Part shown: in pieces, positions 12,369 to 24,442 of the stretch
Layout: each line of letters begins with the position of its first letter
Position numbering within the stretch: position 1 is the first letter of the stretch
From: Coffea arabica
Taxonomy: Eukaryota; Streptophyta; Magnoliopsida; Gentianales; Rubiaceae
Reading direction: 5' to 3'
DNA: 64,000 nucleotides
Assembly (NCBI RefSeq): GCF_036785885.1
Contig: NC_092320.1
Coordinates: 13,951,557 to 14,015,556 of the forward strand
Made by a program: the position numbers and the translations under genes
The notes under the pieces: generated by a model
What the model was told of the DNA's origin: nothing
Databases searched by the model: none
What the model saw: only the letters and a program-made list of their open reading frames with translations

Positions 12369-12460
12369 TATTAACTTCTTATACAGCTGTCATTGCAGAA
12401 AAGACACCAAGACATGCACCTACCATGCAAAGCAGACGCGCCATGCAGCCGAGTTTTCTC
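12369..12460. repeat. Dispersed local repeat R, copy B
   Basis: Matches copy A (8853-8975) almost base for base through GCAAAGCAGACGCGCCATGC. The left part of copy A is replaced here by the truncated Stowaway. It lies about 180 bp upstream of the ATG of the unknown membrane-protein gene, so it may be part of that gene's promoter. Confidence 0.7.
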
Positions 12461-12640
12461 TTTATGAACACCATCCGTCAGGATATCGTACCTTCAACTT
12501 GATTGTGATTTATCATTTATGTCATCAAGTCACTGTATATACATGCAGAAGTACTGGTGAAGAAGAAGTACTGGTGAAGAAGTGGAGTGACATAAGGATT
12601 TTTGCTTCTTAAGAACAAATCATTGATTGAATCATTAGCC

Positions 12641-13267
12641 ATGGAAGGAGGAGGCTGCTATTGTGTCCCTGATGGGCCTCAATGCGATTGTGTCCCTGAT
12701 GGGCTTCAAGACTGTCAATGCTCTTCTGTCTCGCCAGTGACCAATCCTCCCTCGCAATTGACTCCAAGTAAAGATTCAAGATCCGAAGGGCCAAAGAGAA
12801 CGAAGAGAAGAGAGAAGGAAATTCCACGATTATTGAAAAGCATGTCTCAGCTTGCAAATTTCAACTTCGTCTTCCAAGGTGTCATTTTCACACCCTTCTT
12901 TGGTAATCCCTCACGCCTCAAATGCCAATACCGTTGGGTCCCCGTTTCCCTCTCTTTGATTGCGGGTTTACTTAATCTATCAATTTTGATACATATGACT
13001 TGGAAGTATGATCGATTAACGCACGAAAGAGATGGTAAGTGCCAATGTGGTAGGCGACCTTTTCTGAAAGAGAGATACGAAAGGGGACGAATTACTTCTC
13101 TGTTCGGCTTGGTTATGTTCGTTCTATTTCAAGTCATTTTGCTGTTTGGTTCGTCGAAGATTCTTTGTTACAACTCTGGCTCTCCTCAGAGTTGCAACAT
13201 CAAGAATTGCTTTGAGCTGTGCAATGACGCTGGAAGATGCATCTTAATCTGTCCAAGTACTTCTTGA
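12641..13267 (+). CDS. Unknown Cys-rich two-helix membrane protein
   Basis: This is an intronless 208-residue protein that I do not recognise. The start chosen is the ATG at 12641, where the sequence becomes protein-like; an in-frame upstream extension to 12602 lacks an ATG. The N-terminus has a near-exact tandem CxCVPDGxQ repeat (residues 6-25), then a Ser/Pro linker and a basic stretch (about 51-66). Two hydrophobic segments, about 99-120 and 151-171, look like membrane helices separated by a charged loop with CQCGRR. The tail has seven further cysteines (about 176-204) and ends CPSTS. A possible TATA box (TATATA, 12536-12541) and a 17-bp direct repeat (about 12549-12582) lie upstream. A GTAAGT right at the stop codon could also be a splice donor, giving another C-terminus. 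Cys spacing and two helices might suggest a PLAC8-like fold, but the signature is not convincing. Confidence 0.6.
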   Translation: MEGGGCYCVPDGPQCDCVPDGLQDCQCSSVSPVTNPPSQLTPSKDSRSEGPKRTKRREKEIPRLLKSMSQLANFNFVFQGVIFTPFFGNPSRLKCQYRWVPVSLSLIAGLLNLSILIHMTWKYDRLTHERDGKCQCGRRPFLKERYERGRITSLFGLVMFVLFQVILLFGSSKILCYNSGSPQSCNIKNCFELCNDAGRCILICPSTS

Positions 13268-15161
13268 GTAAGTGCCGAAGTTCGATCGAGAGCTTTGCTG
13301 AATCCGATCAAAGTTTGTTTCATTCAGTAGAGGTACTCATCCTTGATTAATTATTTCGTTCTGGGACTTGGTCTTTCTCCAAAGTGTACCCTACCCATAA
13401 AACACAAATTAAGTACCTGCATCAAGGTTTTTTTTTTTTTTTTTTTTTAATTTGCACCACCTAATAACTGCATTCTAGTCCACGTGTTCCTTTTATTTTA
13501 TTTTATGTTTTAATTTCAAGGATTTTATAAGCAGAGGAGGAGTGGAAGGAAGAGGCAGGGAGGACAAGAAAATTAAAGACGACGAGAGTCAAATGGCAAC
13601 GACATTTTCGTTCAATTGAGATTAGTTATCAAACATTCGCATCACGGTTGGTGTTTGTATGCGCGTACGGGTGTGGGTGTGGGTGCGTGCAGAAGCTGTA
13701 TAGAGCTGGGCAAATATGTGTACGACTTCTTGGTAGTTCTTGTTCTTTTTTATTTTTTGGTTCTTTTCCTTTCATTTGCGTTTCAAAATGACTACTCCAT
13801 ACCTAAGAAAAGAAAAGAAAAGAAAAAGATCTTTGCCACAAACCAACTTTTGATATTCTATTGGTAAGTTTTATGCCACTTGACAGCAATTTAAGATCTT
13901 TCTCACAAAATTATGGCAAAAGTATGATAATATGTTTGTATTTGGCTCAATGTTCAAGCGAAGGCTGATGCAGAAAGTGATAACATGTAGTAGTATTTAT
14001 TTCCGAGGATGTATCAAGTATATAATCCTCCCTTCCGTTTTGGATCAATTTTGTTTAACGCAATCATTATAGTAAGATTAGAATTTGCATTCTTATATGA
14101 TTTGACATATACCCAAGTTGGCCCCGTTTTCCTGCCCCTCCATGTGTTTTTGTGTCTATCGTATGTTGTGATGGTTAGCAATTACTCCTATTAACTTCTT
14201 ATACAGCAGTCATTGCAAAAAAGACACCAAGACTGCTGCCAGAGTAGTAATTGTCTTCAGTTGTCAAATGTGTACTACCTTCTTGAAAGAGAAAAGACGC
14301 GGGGGAGAAGCAGTGCAACATCATAGACAAACTAAAACTGATTTGTGTGACATCTGATCCGGGTTACACATTAAACGATGTACCACGAAATTCCAACACA
14401 AATATGCTAGGATGCAACATTTCCTAATCACTCCAAAAGCAAGTTAACATGACATGTTCAACATGCAGATATCATTGGTAAACAGAAAGGTATAACCTAG
14501 CTTCATATATGGACACCATAACGAGGGGGAAGCAGCAGAAACGGAAAAGAGAAGGCCATGCGAATCAGGATTGACCTGCAGGCTCTTCTTGCAGACAGAA
14601 GTGTTTTGGGTTTCAACTTCCTGAATTCTAACGCCTATTGTTAGTTTCTCAATCACCTAATAGCATAGCTAACTCAAAGCTTCAATCCGCCCACCCTCCA
14701 ACCCCCAAACCACCTCCCTGAAAAGAAAATAACACCCAGATGCCAGAATCGATCTACATTTACAGCTTTGGCATCAAAGTAAGCAAAAAGCAAGAAAAAT
14801 GCAGATGGAAATGTAAAAACGAAACTCCCATTATTGTTATCATGATGATCAATCCTGTGGCAATATTCAATAGACCAGTCCAACAACGCCACCATTGTAT
14901 AAGCACTTCTTAAGTACATGGATAGGATCAACAACGCCAATACCTCCTAAGAAAACAGCAACTTTCAACTGAAAATTTTTGATATATCGACAAAACAAGG
15001 TTCAAAATTCTACAACATTACAAGTAAAGCACATGCGTTAATAAACTCTTGAACAATGGAAACAGGAAAATCCAGAGTCTCAGGGAACAATAACCACATG
15101 AACATCGGCATAAAAATTCATAATTGGTTTTAATTGGAAAGCCAAATTCCACAGGGCAGTG
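13268..15161. other. Intergenic DNA between the membrane-protein gene and the first RCI2 gene
   Basis: Contains a T-tract (about 13427-13448), repeat R copy C (14157-14236) and, nearest the RCI2 gene, what is probably its 3' UTR and downstream DNA. No other gene is supported; the short frames here lack recognisable features. Confidence 0.45.
14157..14236. repeat. Dispersed local repeat R, copy C (left part)
   Basis: Shares TATCGTATGTTGTGATGGTT and AACTTCTTATACAGCAGTC with copy A (8853-8975) but lacks the right part of that copy. Together with copy B it flanks the unknown membrane-protein gene. Confidence 0.65.
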
Positions 15162-15488
15162 CTAGGCAAGGGGCTCATAGTACTCGCCGCGGGACATATC
15201 CCGATCGATGAAGAGAATTGCGTAGAGAGCATAGATTATTCCCGGAACGTACCCGAGGATGGTCAATACTAAGCAGATAAAGAACTCTACCTGCCCAAAA
15301 TTCACCCAAGCATTGGAAAAAAAAAAAAAAGATACAAGAATTAATTAAATTGAGCATCTAATCTAGGTAAAATGAAGAAGAAGAAGGACGAGGCTTACAG
15401 TGCAGCAGCCATGCCGGAGACAAACGCCGAGAGGGGGAAGGAGGATCGCCAGTATAATCTCGCAGCAGATTTCACATCTGGACGCCAT
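15162..15488 (-). CDS. RCI2: RCI2/PMP3-family small membrane protein, copy 1
   Basis: Two exons, 15399-15488 and 15162-15290, joined in phase 0 across a 108-bp GT..AG intron, encode 72 residues. Exon 1 reads MASRCEICCEI, then the first hydrophobic helix ending PPLGVCLRHGCC. Exon 2 gives the second helix with the family signature VLTILGYVPGIIYALYAI. This is the UPF0057 (Pmp3) fold: two membrane helices and little else. Family members sit in the plasma membrane or endomembranes, are often induced by cold, salt or dehydration, and influence ion homeostasis. The acidic tail FIDRDMSRGEYYEPLA is longer than in the 54-residue RCI2A/B and places this copy with the long-tailed subgroup. A tandem paralogue lies 1.2 kb upstream on the same strand. 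Confidence 0.95.
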
Positions 15489-16116
15489 TCTTCAGCCTGA
15501 TCCTTGTTTATCCAGACGAAGCGATATTTTTCTTTCTCCTTTTTTACTTGTTTTTGCGCGTTCCTGGAAGATTGATTTGGGGGAAAGGAATAGAAAAAGG
15601 TGGATTTATCGAAATTTTTGGGGATTCTTTTCTTCTCCTTCTTTTTCCTTTTTTTTTTTTTAAAAAAAAAAAACTTGCGGTCAACACCCTCTGTCATTAA
15701 TGGAGAAACATGACAAATGTATTGATGGAGAAATATGACAAATGAGCCACACTGCGTAATGCATCTTTTTTCCCGTCATTTTTTAAATTATTTTTTTTAG
15801 GACCCGTGAAGAGAGATTTAAGAAGTCGGGAGAGGGGATAGAATTCGAGCCCCCGAAACTCAAACTTAAAAATAAAAATAAAAATGGAATGAGCATAATA
15901 GTTTACTTGTGTAGTACTAGTAGGAATTCATGAAGATTTCTATAAATTTTTTTTTAAAAAAAAAACACATGAAAATTGAGAACTTCTTTGGTCAAGTAAT
16001 TTTTCTATTTATCTTTTCTTCTACTCTATAACGCTTGCAATTATGCACTAAGATCACATAATTCTAGCACGCGACTTTTTCTTATTGATTTTTCTTTTCT
16101 TTTGAAAGAACTTTTT

Positions 16117-16339
16117 GGCTCCGTTTAGATTAGCTGTTTTTTGAAAAATTTTATTGTAGCAGAGTTTTTATAGTATGTTTTGGGATATTTAAGAGTAGAA
16201 GAGTTTTTAATTAGAATATATTTTGGGATATTTTTTAAACATAAAAAAAAATTTCAACTATTTTTTAGAGTGCTTTTTAAAAATTTTAATAGTATTTAAA
16301 AAACTAATTTTTGAAAAATTCTTAAATCCAAGCAGAGCC
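16117..16339. mobile_element. MITE between the two RCI2 genes
   Basis: The ends GGCTCCGTTTAGATTA and TAAATCCAAGCAGAGCC form an imperfect inverted repeat. The interior is AT-rich and partly self-complementary. No target duplication was recognised. It lies in the promoter side of RCI2 copy 1 and downstream of copy 2. Confidence 0.6.
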
Positions 16340-16719
16340 ATGGTGTCTCATACTAACAAGCATTAAACAATGCCCTCTAATGGCGTCTTTAGCATAGTTT
16401 TGAAGATATGAAAGATCATGGCAGAGGTTGACTCACTAATACATATGTAACTCTTCTCATAATCTCTCGGTGAATCTAAATAAATAAAAAAAAAAGGACA
16501 CTATTTAGTGCTGAAAAAATGTCACAGCGATCAATGTCAAGGCATCAGATATTTATTGGTTCTCCACAAATTGAATTGGGCTATTACAACTTGGTTCGAG
16601 TTTAATAGAAATATCAAAATTACTGAATAAGTATGTGGGTGCAAGAATTCTAATATGGAAGTAGAAAAATAGGAAGGGGAATATTGGAAAATGTGAATAT
16701 TATGGAGAGAGAGAGAGGA

Positions 16720-17542
16720 CTATGCAGTGAGAGGACGCCACTGATCGTCCGGGTGGGAGCCTCTAACCACTATGGCGTAGACGGCGTAGATAATGCCCGG
16801 GATGTAACCTAAAAGCGTCAGGACCAAGCATATGAAGAACTCGCACTGCCACAGATTCACAAACGTTCATCAGTAATTATAACTCATCTATTTGTCTGTC
16901 CAAAGAAATTGATTCATCTCTTTGTGCATGTGAAATTGGAATTTGGATCAAGGGTTTCAACAATAATTAATTACGCTAAGCAAATACTCCACCATCCGGG
17001 ACAATGAATGTGGCCTCGTTCTCTTCTCGGTTGATTTTTTTATATTTTACAGAATCTATAATCATTAAAACTGATTATGGAATCAGCACAAGCTACTTTT
17101 TAGGTGATTTTAGTTTTTTTAATCATTTAAAAAAAATCTATAATCAGACTATAAAAGCAACCAAAAAACATCGCAAAAAAACTAATTCTCTAAAATCAGA
17201 ATCTATAATCAGTTAAAACAATCAATCGATAACAAGCCCGATGTACATTCGATGTTCATTGAAAGCAGTGATGTATATATGAAGAAAATATTAATGGATT
17301 TTAAAAAACTGGAAGTGGTGTCGTATATGTGTGAATTGAAGTATAATCATCAATCTTTAGGAAGTATCATTATTGATCTTGTTCGAAACCCTAGCATTTT
17401 GACAGGATTTGCTTGGAGGGTGTGTGGGAGAGAGAGAGTGTGCGTAGCTTACGCTGCAGCAGCCATCTCTTAGGCAAACACCGAGTGGCGGGATGAATAT
17501 TGCGATGAGGATCTCTAAGAAGACTTCACATCTAGATGCCAT
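16720..17542 (-). CDS. RCI2: RCI2/PMP3-family small membrane protein, copy 2
   Basis: Two exons, 17453-17542 and 16720-16845, joined in phase 0 across a 607-bp intron, encode 71 residues. Exon 1 starts MASRCEVFLEILIAI and ends PPLGVCLRDGCCS; exon 2 carries CEFFICLVLTLLGYIPGIIY. The intron sits at exactly the same codon as in copy 1, so the two arose by tandem duplication. The tail differs: this copy ends in a His/Asp/Gln-rich segment (HPDDQWRPLTA) instead of the Tyr/Glu-rich tail of copy 1, and positions 7-9 read VFL instead of the ICC found there. The long intron contains an AT-rich stretch (about 17010-17220) where CAGAATCTATAATCA recurs, possibly a decayed MITE. Role as for copy 1: a small hydrophobic membrane protein linked in this family to cold and salt responses. 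Confidence 0.95.
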
Positions 17543-19540
17543 CCTGATAGCTGATTCCTGCTGCCGTAAAGAGTTGGAAGAAATGGTGTGGGGATTAATT
17601 CTACTTTGGGGTTCAAGATATAGGAGAAAAATTCAAAGTTTGCATTGATGATTAATCAAGGAAATAAGAAATTCTCGGATCACATTTTGACCTAGTAAAG
17701 TGTAACAAATGGTCAAATCGTTGTTATAAAGAATGGAAAAAAAGGTCAGCTAGTTAGGGATGCTAAGATTTGGTCACGTAGCAAAAAAGCCTAACTCCCT
17801 TGTTTGCCACCTTCATTTCTCGTATGGGAAATTATAGAACTATCAATTTGTTTAGAGAGAAAAATATGATATAACATTAACAAAAAAAAAAAAAAAAAAA
17901 AATCAGTCCGGCTTTGCATTGTTTTTCTTGCATTGTTTTTATATTCCTTTTGCCTAGTGCATTGTTGTTGTCACTGTAATTATGTGCTCTATTAGTTACA
18001 TAATTACTTGGTTCTTAGTTTGCTTTTGCAAAAGTAAACGATATTGATTCTTCAAAGCCAAAAGAGAGCTTATCTACCAAATTGTTGAGTAAAGGTAATA
18101 ATTTGGTGACTAGAAGTCTCAATTTGAGAAAAGGAAAGAGGCAAGAGTTGCTACTGAAGGAGGTTACCAAATCAGTTTTATAGGAGTGCGTGGTCATTTA
18201 ATTATCTTTGAGGATAGTTTTGTCATGAAAAGGAGATAAAAAAAAAAAAAAAAAAGTCTTATTATGGAGTGGCTGGAGCCTTTTGAGGAGTGCTAGCATC
18301 ATCAGCCTACGAAAAGTTCCAAAATAAAATTTTCTAATTTTTAGTTTTTTTAGCCTTAAAAATTCTAAAATAAAAATATAAAAAGCAATTGAGATCACAA
18401 TAAGATAATTTTTTCAAATTCAAAATTTAAAATCAAGTTTTGAAAATAAGCTGAGAACGAGGTTGAAATTTTATTAACATATATATTCAAAATCATTTCA
18501 TTTCCTTCCAAAAACTTCCAAACAACATCAAAATCTCTTCTCTTCCTTTTTCTCCCCTACTTTTTTTTTTTTTTTTTTTCTTTTCTAACCTAAACTCTCA
18601 AACTAGGAGAGTAGAGAAAAGAAAAGGTATGTAGCATGTCGAATTTACAATTTGCTCTTCTATTCAAATAACTACACCTTTGCTTAATGGGTAAAAATAA
18701 TTCAGTTCGTTTGGATGGAAGAAATAGTTTAAGTTGGAGATTGAAGAGTGTTGGGTTTGTGTTTTTTATCCTTTCTTTTCTTCGCATAGGCTGCTGGAAA
18801 TGGAAAGAAAGTTACATTTGTTTATTCTACTTGTTTGGAATGACTTTTTTCTCAAAAATTTTTTTTTACATATATCATAAACCTATTTTCCAATCACTTT
18901 TTTTTTTATCATATACATCAAATTGTTACAATACATTTTTCTATAAAAACTATAAAAAATAGCAATCCAAATGAGATATTTTGACCAAAAAAAATGAGAT
19001 TTTTTGCTGGGGAAAGGCACCATATGCTCTTAATTTGTGCAGATTTCTGAAACAATTAGGCACCACTGGTCTTACCTTGTTTGGATTGCATTTTTCTAAA
19101 TTTTTTTGTAAAAAAAATTACTGTAGCGATTTAATATATACGAGGGAAAAAGGTGATTGAAAAATATGATAACGAAAAACGTAACAATTTTTCCTTGAAA
19201 AATGGCAATCCAAACACTAATGTTTCTTATTTCAACCAATCTGGGGTTTCTGAAATCTTAGAAGATATTTACAGCTAAATCTCAACAGCATGGCAAATAT
19301 GCCACATTAGGCAAAATTACACAAGCTAAAGTTACAGACATTTGAATTGCAGCCATGACCGGGGATGGGGTTTTTGGAGGGAGGGGGGTTTGTCGGGGCG
19401 GGAACAGTAACTGGAATTACTGCCCTTGGAAATCAGGTTGCATATCTCCAACAATTTCAGCAGGCAGCTAGATATTTATGCAGAAGGTTAACCTGAAATA
19501 ACAGTCAAGCCCATTATCATGTCTTCTCGCTGCCTGATAA
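17543..19540. other. AT-rich intergenic DNA with MITEs
   Basis: Upstream DNA of RCI2 copy 2 (a weak TATA-like TATATC on the minus strand near 17612) and downstream DNA of the zinc-finger gene. It holds long A and T tracts (about 17881-17900, 18239-18255, 18561-18580), a degenerate MITE at about 18831-18975 and a clearer one at 19078-19216. No further gene is supported. Confidence 0.45.
19078..19216. mobile_element. MITE of the TGTTTGGATTG family
   Basis: The ends TGTTTGGATTGC and GCAATCCAAACA are exact inverted repeats. The interior includes AAAATTACTGTAGCGATTT, also typical of the related copies in this window. It lies just beyond the 3' end of the zinc-finger gene. Confidence 0.72.
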
Positions 19541-22500
19541 TCATCTTCCTAACACAGCCCCATCAGCATCTTCATTATTTATATCATCTCCTATGGTAGC
19601 TTCATCAGCTTCTTGAAGCCGGTTCATATGCTTCTTCCCCTTTCTATGTGCTTCCATCACACTTTCATTGTAGGCTCCTACTTGGCACATCTCACACCAA
19701 AATGTGCATATTTTCTTCTTCTTTTGCCCTTTGTTGGGGGCTTTCTGAACTCCCAAGTTTTTCTTCCTTGTATTGTCCGTCTTATCACTTTCTTCTGAAA
19801 TTGACACATTATTTTCTTTTGTCCGTTCTGTACTTGAATTAATCAGAAGCGAAGATTCCCTAGTTTGTTTAAACTGCGACAGTTCTCCCCTTGATTTCAG
19901 TCCCATCTCTGAGCTGACCTTATGAGCAGCTTCCACTGAAGGCTTGATGTCTTTCTTGGGGAATGTGCCGATGCCAATATTATTGCCATTCCTCTGCGCC
20001 CTCAAAGCAGCTTCTTTGGACTTGTGTTTCTTTCCTTGGATGTGATCATTCAGGCCGCGCTCACTTGTGGCACTAACCTGACAAAGTGCACAACTCCATT
20101 CCTCCTCCACTTTCTTCTTTGAAACTCCACCTGAGAGGTCACCTGCACCCTCTTCCTCCGGTGGAACAGCTTTCCGCTTTGCTCCCAAAAGTGATGCATC
20201 AGGTTTAGCCTGTGTAGAGAGCTCAAAAAATCCATAATCAGGTCCATAACTGTTAAGTACAAAGAGAAATGACAAGAACAACAATTATTAGTTTAGATCA
20301 AACCAAGTGTTCTGGCAAAATGTGTACCATCCATTGGCCATCTATCTTTAAACAAAAAGACTTGATCTGCTCTATTTGAATAGGGTAACACCACTTATAC
20401 ATGCTAGAGAATGAGAGAGAGAGAGGACTAGGGGCACAGAACAGAAGTTGTTTTCCTAAGCAGGCCAGGCCCCGATCTATTTTAGTTAATTCCGAGTACT
20501 ATTTTAGCTGCCAGCTTTAGCTCCATTCACTTATCTAAAAAATGCCAGTAAGCATAGTCATGCCATTACAGCCAGTATCTAAAAGTCACATGATGACAAG
20601 AAACATAGCTTCCAACAACGACTGTATTGAATTCCCAGTCTCAATTTCTCTCCAGAGTTGGGTGGCTTGTAACCAGTCTCTTTGGTAAAACACATTATAT
20701 CCTAGCATGATTTTGGATATTGTCTCCACTTTAAATTTCGTTTATTAACGCTTGATTATCCTGATCCCAGAAGGCCAAAGTGCAATAGACAATCATGAGT
20801 GATGAGACTTCCTGATCTAAACCATGAATGTATTGACCAGGTATGCATGGTTGAGATCAGTTGATCACGTCAGCCTTGACTGGCGATGACACTCTCGCCC
20901 CCAAACTGTGAATTACCAACACGGGTAAATTACATTGAACTCATGAATTCTATACCTATTTACACTTAAAAATGCCAATAGCTCTTCATTTTAACTTTGA
21001 AAAGCAGCTCTTCCCAGAACCTGTAATCCCACCCCCCTTGACTCCAAGACCATATATTTATGAATTTCAAAATGCTAATGACATGTCTGTGAATTTATCA
21101 ATAAAATCAAGAAAGATAACAAATGGTTAAATTGCAAAAGAACAAACTTTCAAATCCCAAACGTAGGATATAAAGATGACCAAAGAAATTCTCTCAAAAG
21201 GATTCACAACCAACATCCTAATCAAGGAGGGCAAGATCTGATAGTTGATGGATTCAGCTTGTAAAACATATCAGATTGAGCTCGTGATTTACAAGTAGAA
21301 ACCAGTTAAATCCAAACCGAACAATTAGAATGAAAGTTCTTAATCCTGTCTTTAAGAAATCCTTAGATCATCTGTAGTCATACAACTTGGGGTTTGTTTA
21401 TTATTGAACATAAATTACAACACAGAACTTCAAATGAGTGTACTAAATGAAAACAGAAACAATAAGAACTTGATAGGTCAGAATTCACAACACCAAAAGG
21501 AAGAGTTGCTCCCAGCCAAATCCAATGAGAACACTACACAGTTACCACCAAGGCAAAGAACAGAGAACCATAACCAATAATAGAAACAAAAAGAAATTAT
21601 AAAATGGAAGGACATTTGCAAGCCAGGACCAGCTAAGGACAACGTCAACAAGATAATGATGTGCAAAACAGAAACTATGTATGTGAAAGTCTAACAATTG
21701 GTTAACACCCTCCCTCCCCGGTGCACAAAACAGGTGCAGAATATCCCCCCAGTATTTTGAAAGACCTTAACACAGTATCTGTTATAATGGAGATAATCAG
21801 CAAATTTTTTTGGAAAAGCAATAAGTAGGTGGCACTCCTTTTCTACAGGGGGTGTAACCAGCAAATAACATCTTTCTCCAATGTTTGTCATAACAAAAGT
21901 TGAATTTCAAGAAGAGATGGTAAAAAGTCTGTAGATCATTCAAAATAGTGAGTCAGAGAAGTTCTTTTAAAGCTTGATAAACAATCTTACTGAAGTTCTT
22001 CAATCCACCACGGAAAATGATCTCCAATTATCAGCCACATCACCAAAAAGACATATGCAACCTTTTTTGTGGACCAAAGCTCACATATAACATCAACCTC
22101 AAATTCCGTTGGAAGAAAGCAAAACAATTGCATGGGCATTTATGGCTAGACATACAAAACCCTGTTTAATAAGACTAACAAAAACCAGACCTTGATACTC
22201 TACAAAACGGAGCATACAAACAATTTATCACTATAACCACAAACAAATGGTAATGATAGAACATGCCTTGAAGCTCTAAAAATGTTGTGATCCAAATGCA
22301 GGTGAACAATCTTACCACTTAAACAGATCCAAGTGTGAGAAATAGAAAACTACATACTGACCAGTATAACAATTTTGTCTTTTTTAACGTCTGCTGGAGA
22401 TGACATAAACTCTTTAATCTTTGGCTCTATGCTTCCATGCTGAAGCGGCACCATCCCAAGTCTCCCAGTCTCATGTCTCTCCCTCATTCCTAGCCTCTCT

Positions 22501-23610
22501 TCTAGGGACATTGCAATTCTCTCCTCTAACGACTGCCCTTTATTATGCAGAAACAAAACATCTCTCGGCTGAAACTCCATTGCGCCTCCAAATGGAAACG
22601 AAAACCTATCAAATGCATCAACTCGCCCTCTTCTGGCCCGAATGGCTAATTCTCTCTCCATCATCATCTCCCTCCTTACTTCAGCCTCCAGTGCTTGTCT
22701 CTCCGCCGCAATGATTTCTTCCCTAATCCGCTCCTTCTCAAGTTCTCTCTGAATTGCCTCACGGACATCGAGTCGATTCCTAATGTACTCATTTACTTGT
22801 CCAAAATCCGCATTAAAACAATCATTGGCCCATCCAGGGCCAGAATTGAAATACTCATTGGCCCTTCCAGAGCTTGGAATTCTATAGCCCGCTGAAACAC
22901 ACAGACGCAAAAAAAAAAAAAGAAAAAAAAGAGGATAAACAGATCAGTAAAATTTAAGTTTAAACTCTGCATCGCGACCAAAACTTTCCAGAAATTAGAT
23001 TTTAGAGAAAAAGGCTAAAAGTATGTCGAAAGCCAATTCCAAAATTCCTTGCTTGCTCCAAAGATCCTCTCTCTCTCTCTCTCACTCTCTCTCACTCTCC
23101 AGCTTTTGGCCAAAATTGAACTTCTAGAAGGCCAGTTTTACATTGTTAACAAGTTGCTGGGTATAAAAACCAAATTTTTGTGTGAGAAAAAAAAGAAAAG
23201 AAAAATCTCTCCACTCTAACAAGCGGCATGCATTGGGTCTAGGAACATGAACCATGACAAATCCAATATTAAAATTTCAGATTTTCTACAGCGAACTATA
23301 AATGCAGAGCAAATGCAGGAGCAATAAAAACAATCCAATAAGTTCATCTCAAAAGTGAATCAATTATTCAGATTTACCACATGCAAACAAGTCAATCGAG
23401 TTACAGAAATGAATCAATCCAGTCAAAGAACAGTTTTTTACCAGCAAAAAAGTGCAAAAAAGAAAAGAAAGGAAAAGGAAAAAAAGGACCTCTGATGGCT
23501 TGTTCAGTGAAGTAACTGTAGCCCGAGGACGACGCCGTCGGGTGTCTGTAATACGGCTGCGGCGGCGGAGGTGGCGGTGGTTCATCCACAGCTCTATATT
23601 TGAATTCCAT
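19541..23610 (-). CDS. Protein with two matrin/U1-type C2H2 zinc fingers
   Basis: Three exons (23490-23610, 22362-22891, 19541-20209) join in phase to a 439-residue protein. Exon 1 starts MEFKYRAVDEPPPPPPP, a Pro/Tyr-rich leader. Exon 2 encodes a long charged Glu/Arg helix (roughly residues 80-140), probably a coiled coil, then VKKDKIVIL. Exon 3 carries two zinc fingers: Cys257, Cys260, His273, His279 and Cys389, Cys392, His405, His411. Both have the C-x2-C-x12-H-x5-H spacing and the GKKH ending of U1-like (zf-met/matrin) fingers, which bind double-stranded or structured RNA in known members. A basic and Ser/Thr-rich linker separates them. A nuclear RNA-binding role is inferred; no specific function is known to me. 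The acceptor at 20209 was chosen because it keeps phase with the exon-2 donor; a downstream-looking frame starting near 20284 includes intron. The 2.15 kb second intron shows no other gene. Confidence 0.85.
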
Positions 23611-24032
23611 TTTGCACGTACCACTTCCTATTTCTCTCTGTGCTTTACTTAAAACTGAAGGGACTGGAGAATTTTAGTAGGGGGGAGCTTTTAAATTGTT
23701 TCTTTTATGGGGAAGAGTGAGAAAATTGAAAGACGGAACACGTGAACTTCAGGGGGAGTTTGAGACACGCGCCTCTGGCGGGAGGTAGGTGGCGTTCAGA
23801 AATTAAAAGACTGCCGCTATCAGTAGTATCGGAGCCTCATTTTCTGAACGGGTTGGGGGTTTTGTTCCGGCGGAGAAGCCGGCGAATGTGTGTGCCAGAC
23901 TCTACCACTGCAAGTGAGAAAGACACATGCATTTCCTGTTGTTAGAAGTAGAGAAAACGTGCGAGAGGAAAGAAGTTGGATTCGTATCACGCAATAATCT
24001 TTTAATTTTTTGTTTGCCAAACGAAAATAGTA
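23611..24032. promoter_or_regulatory. Probable promoter and 5' UTR of the zinc-finger gene
   Basis: This stretch lies upstream of the ATG at 23610 (minus strand) and is bounded on the far side by the Stowaway element starting at 24033. It is more GC-rich than the surrounding intergenic DNA. No clear TATA box was seen. Assigned by position only. Confidence 0.4.
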
Positions 24033-24350
24033 CTCCCTCCGTCCCGTTTTATTAGTCTTGATTTTTTTTTCACACAGATTAAGAAAGTGTAATTAATTTG
24101 GTTGGAAACATAAATTTAGATTAATAATTTCCTAAAATACCCTTATGCTAATCACGAAGAGTGCATTGGAAAAGCTCAATGTATTCAATGTAGTGAGTTA
24201 GTATTTAATAACAATGTATTAATAACAAGATATTTAATAAGGGTATTTTAGACAATTTGAAAGATTACTACATTCCTTAATGGGGAAGTGGACTATAATT
24301 TGGGACGGACGAAAAAGGAAAACAAGACTATCAAAGTGGGACGGAGGGAG
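24033..24350. mobile_element. Full-length Stowaway (Tc1/mariner) MITE with TA duplication
   Basis: CTCCCTCCGTCCCGTTTTAT at the left and the inverse ending GTGGGACGGAGGGAG at the right bound a 318-bp non-coding element. TA is present on both sides (24031-24032 and 24351-24352), as expected for Stowaway insertion. It lies about 420 bp upstream of the ATG of the zinc-finger gene. Confidence 0.9.
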
Positions 24351-24442
24351 TACTTACTACGATGTAGTAAAAGATTTGCCGTCCTTGTATAACAGCCCCA
24401 TGAGTAGTACGAAATTTATTGTTCTGAGCTGGGTACCATGAT

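Noticed and set aside
20050-20262. Alternative start of zinc-finger exon 3 near 20262
   Set aside because: Its frame does not contain the zinc fingers; the acceptor at 20209 fits the phase of exon 2.
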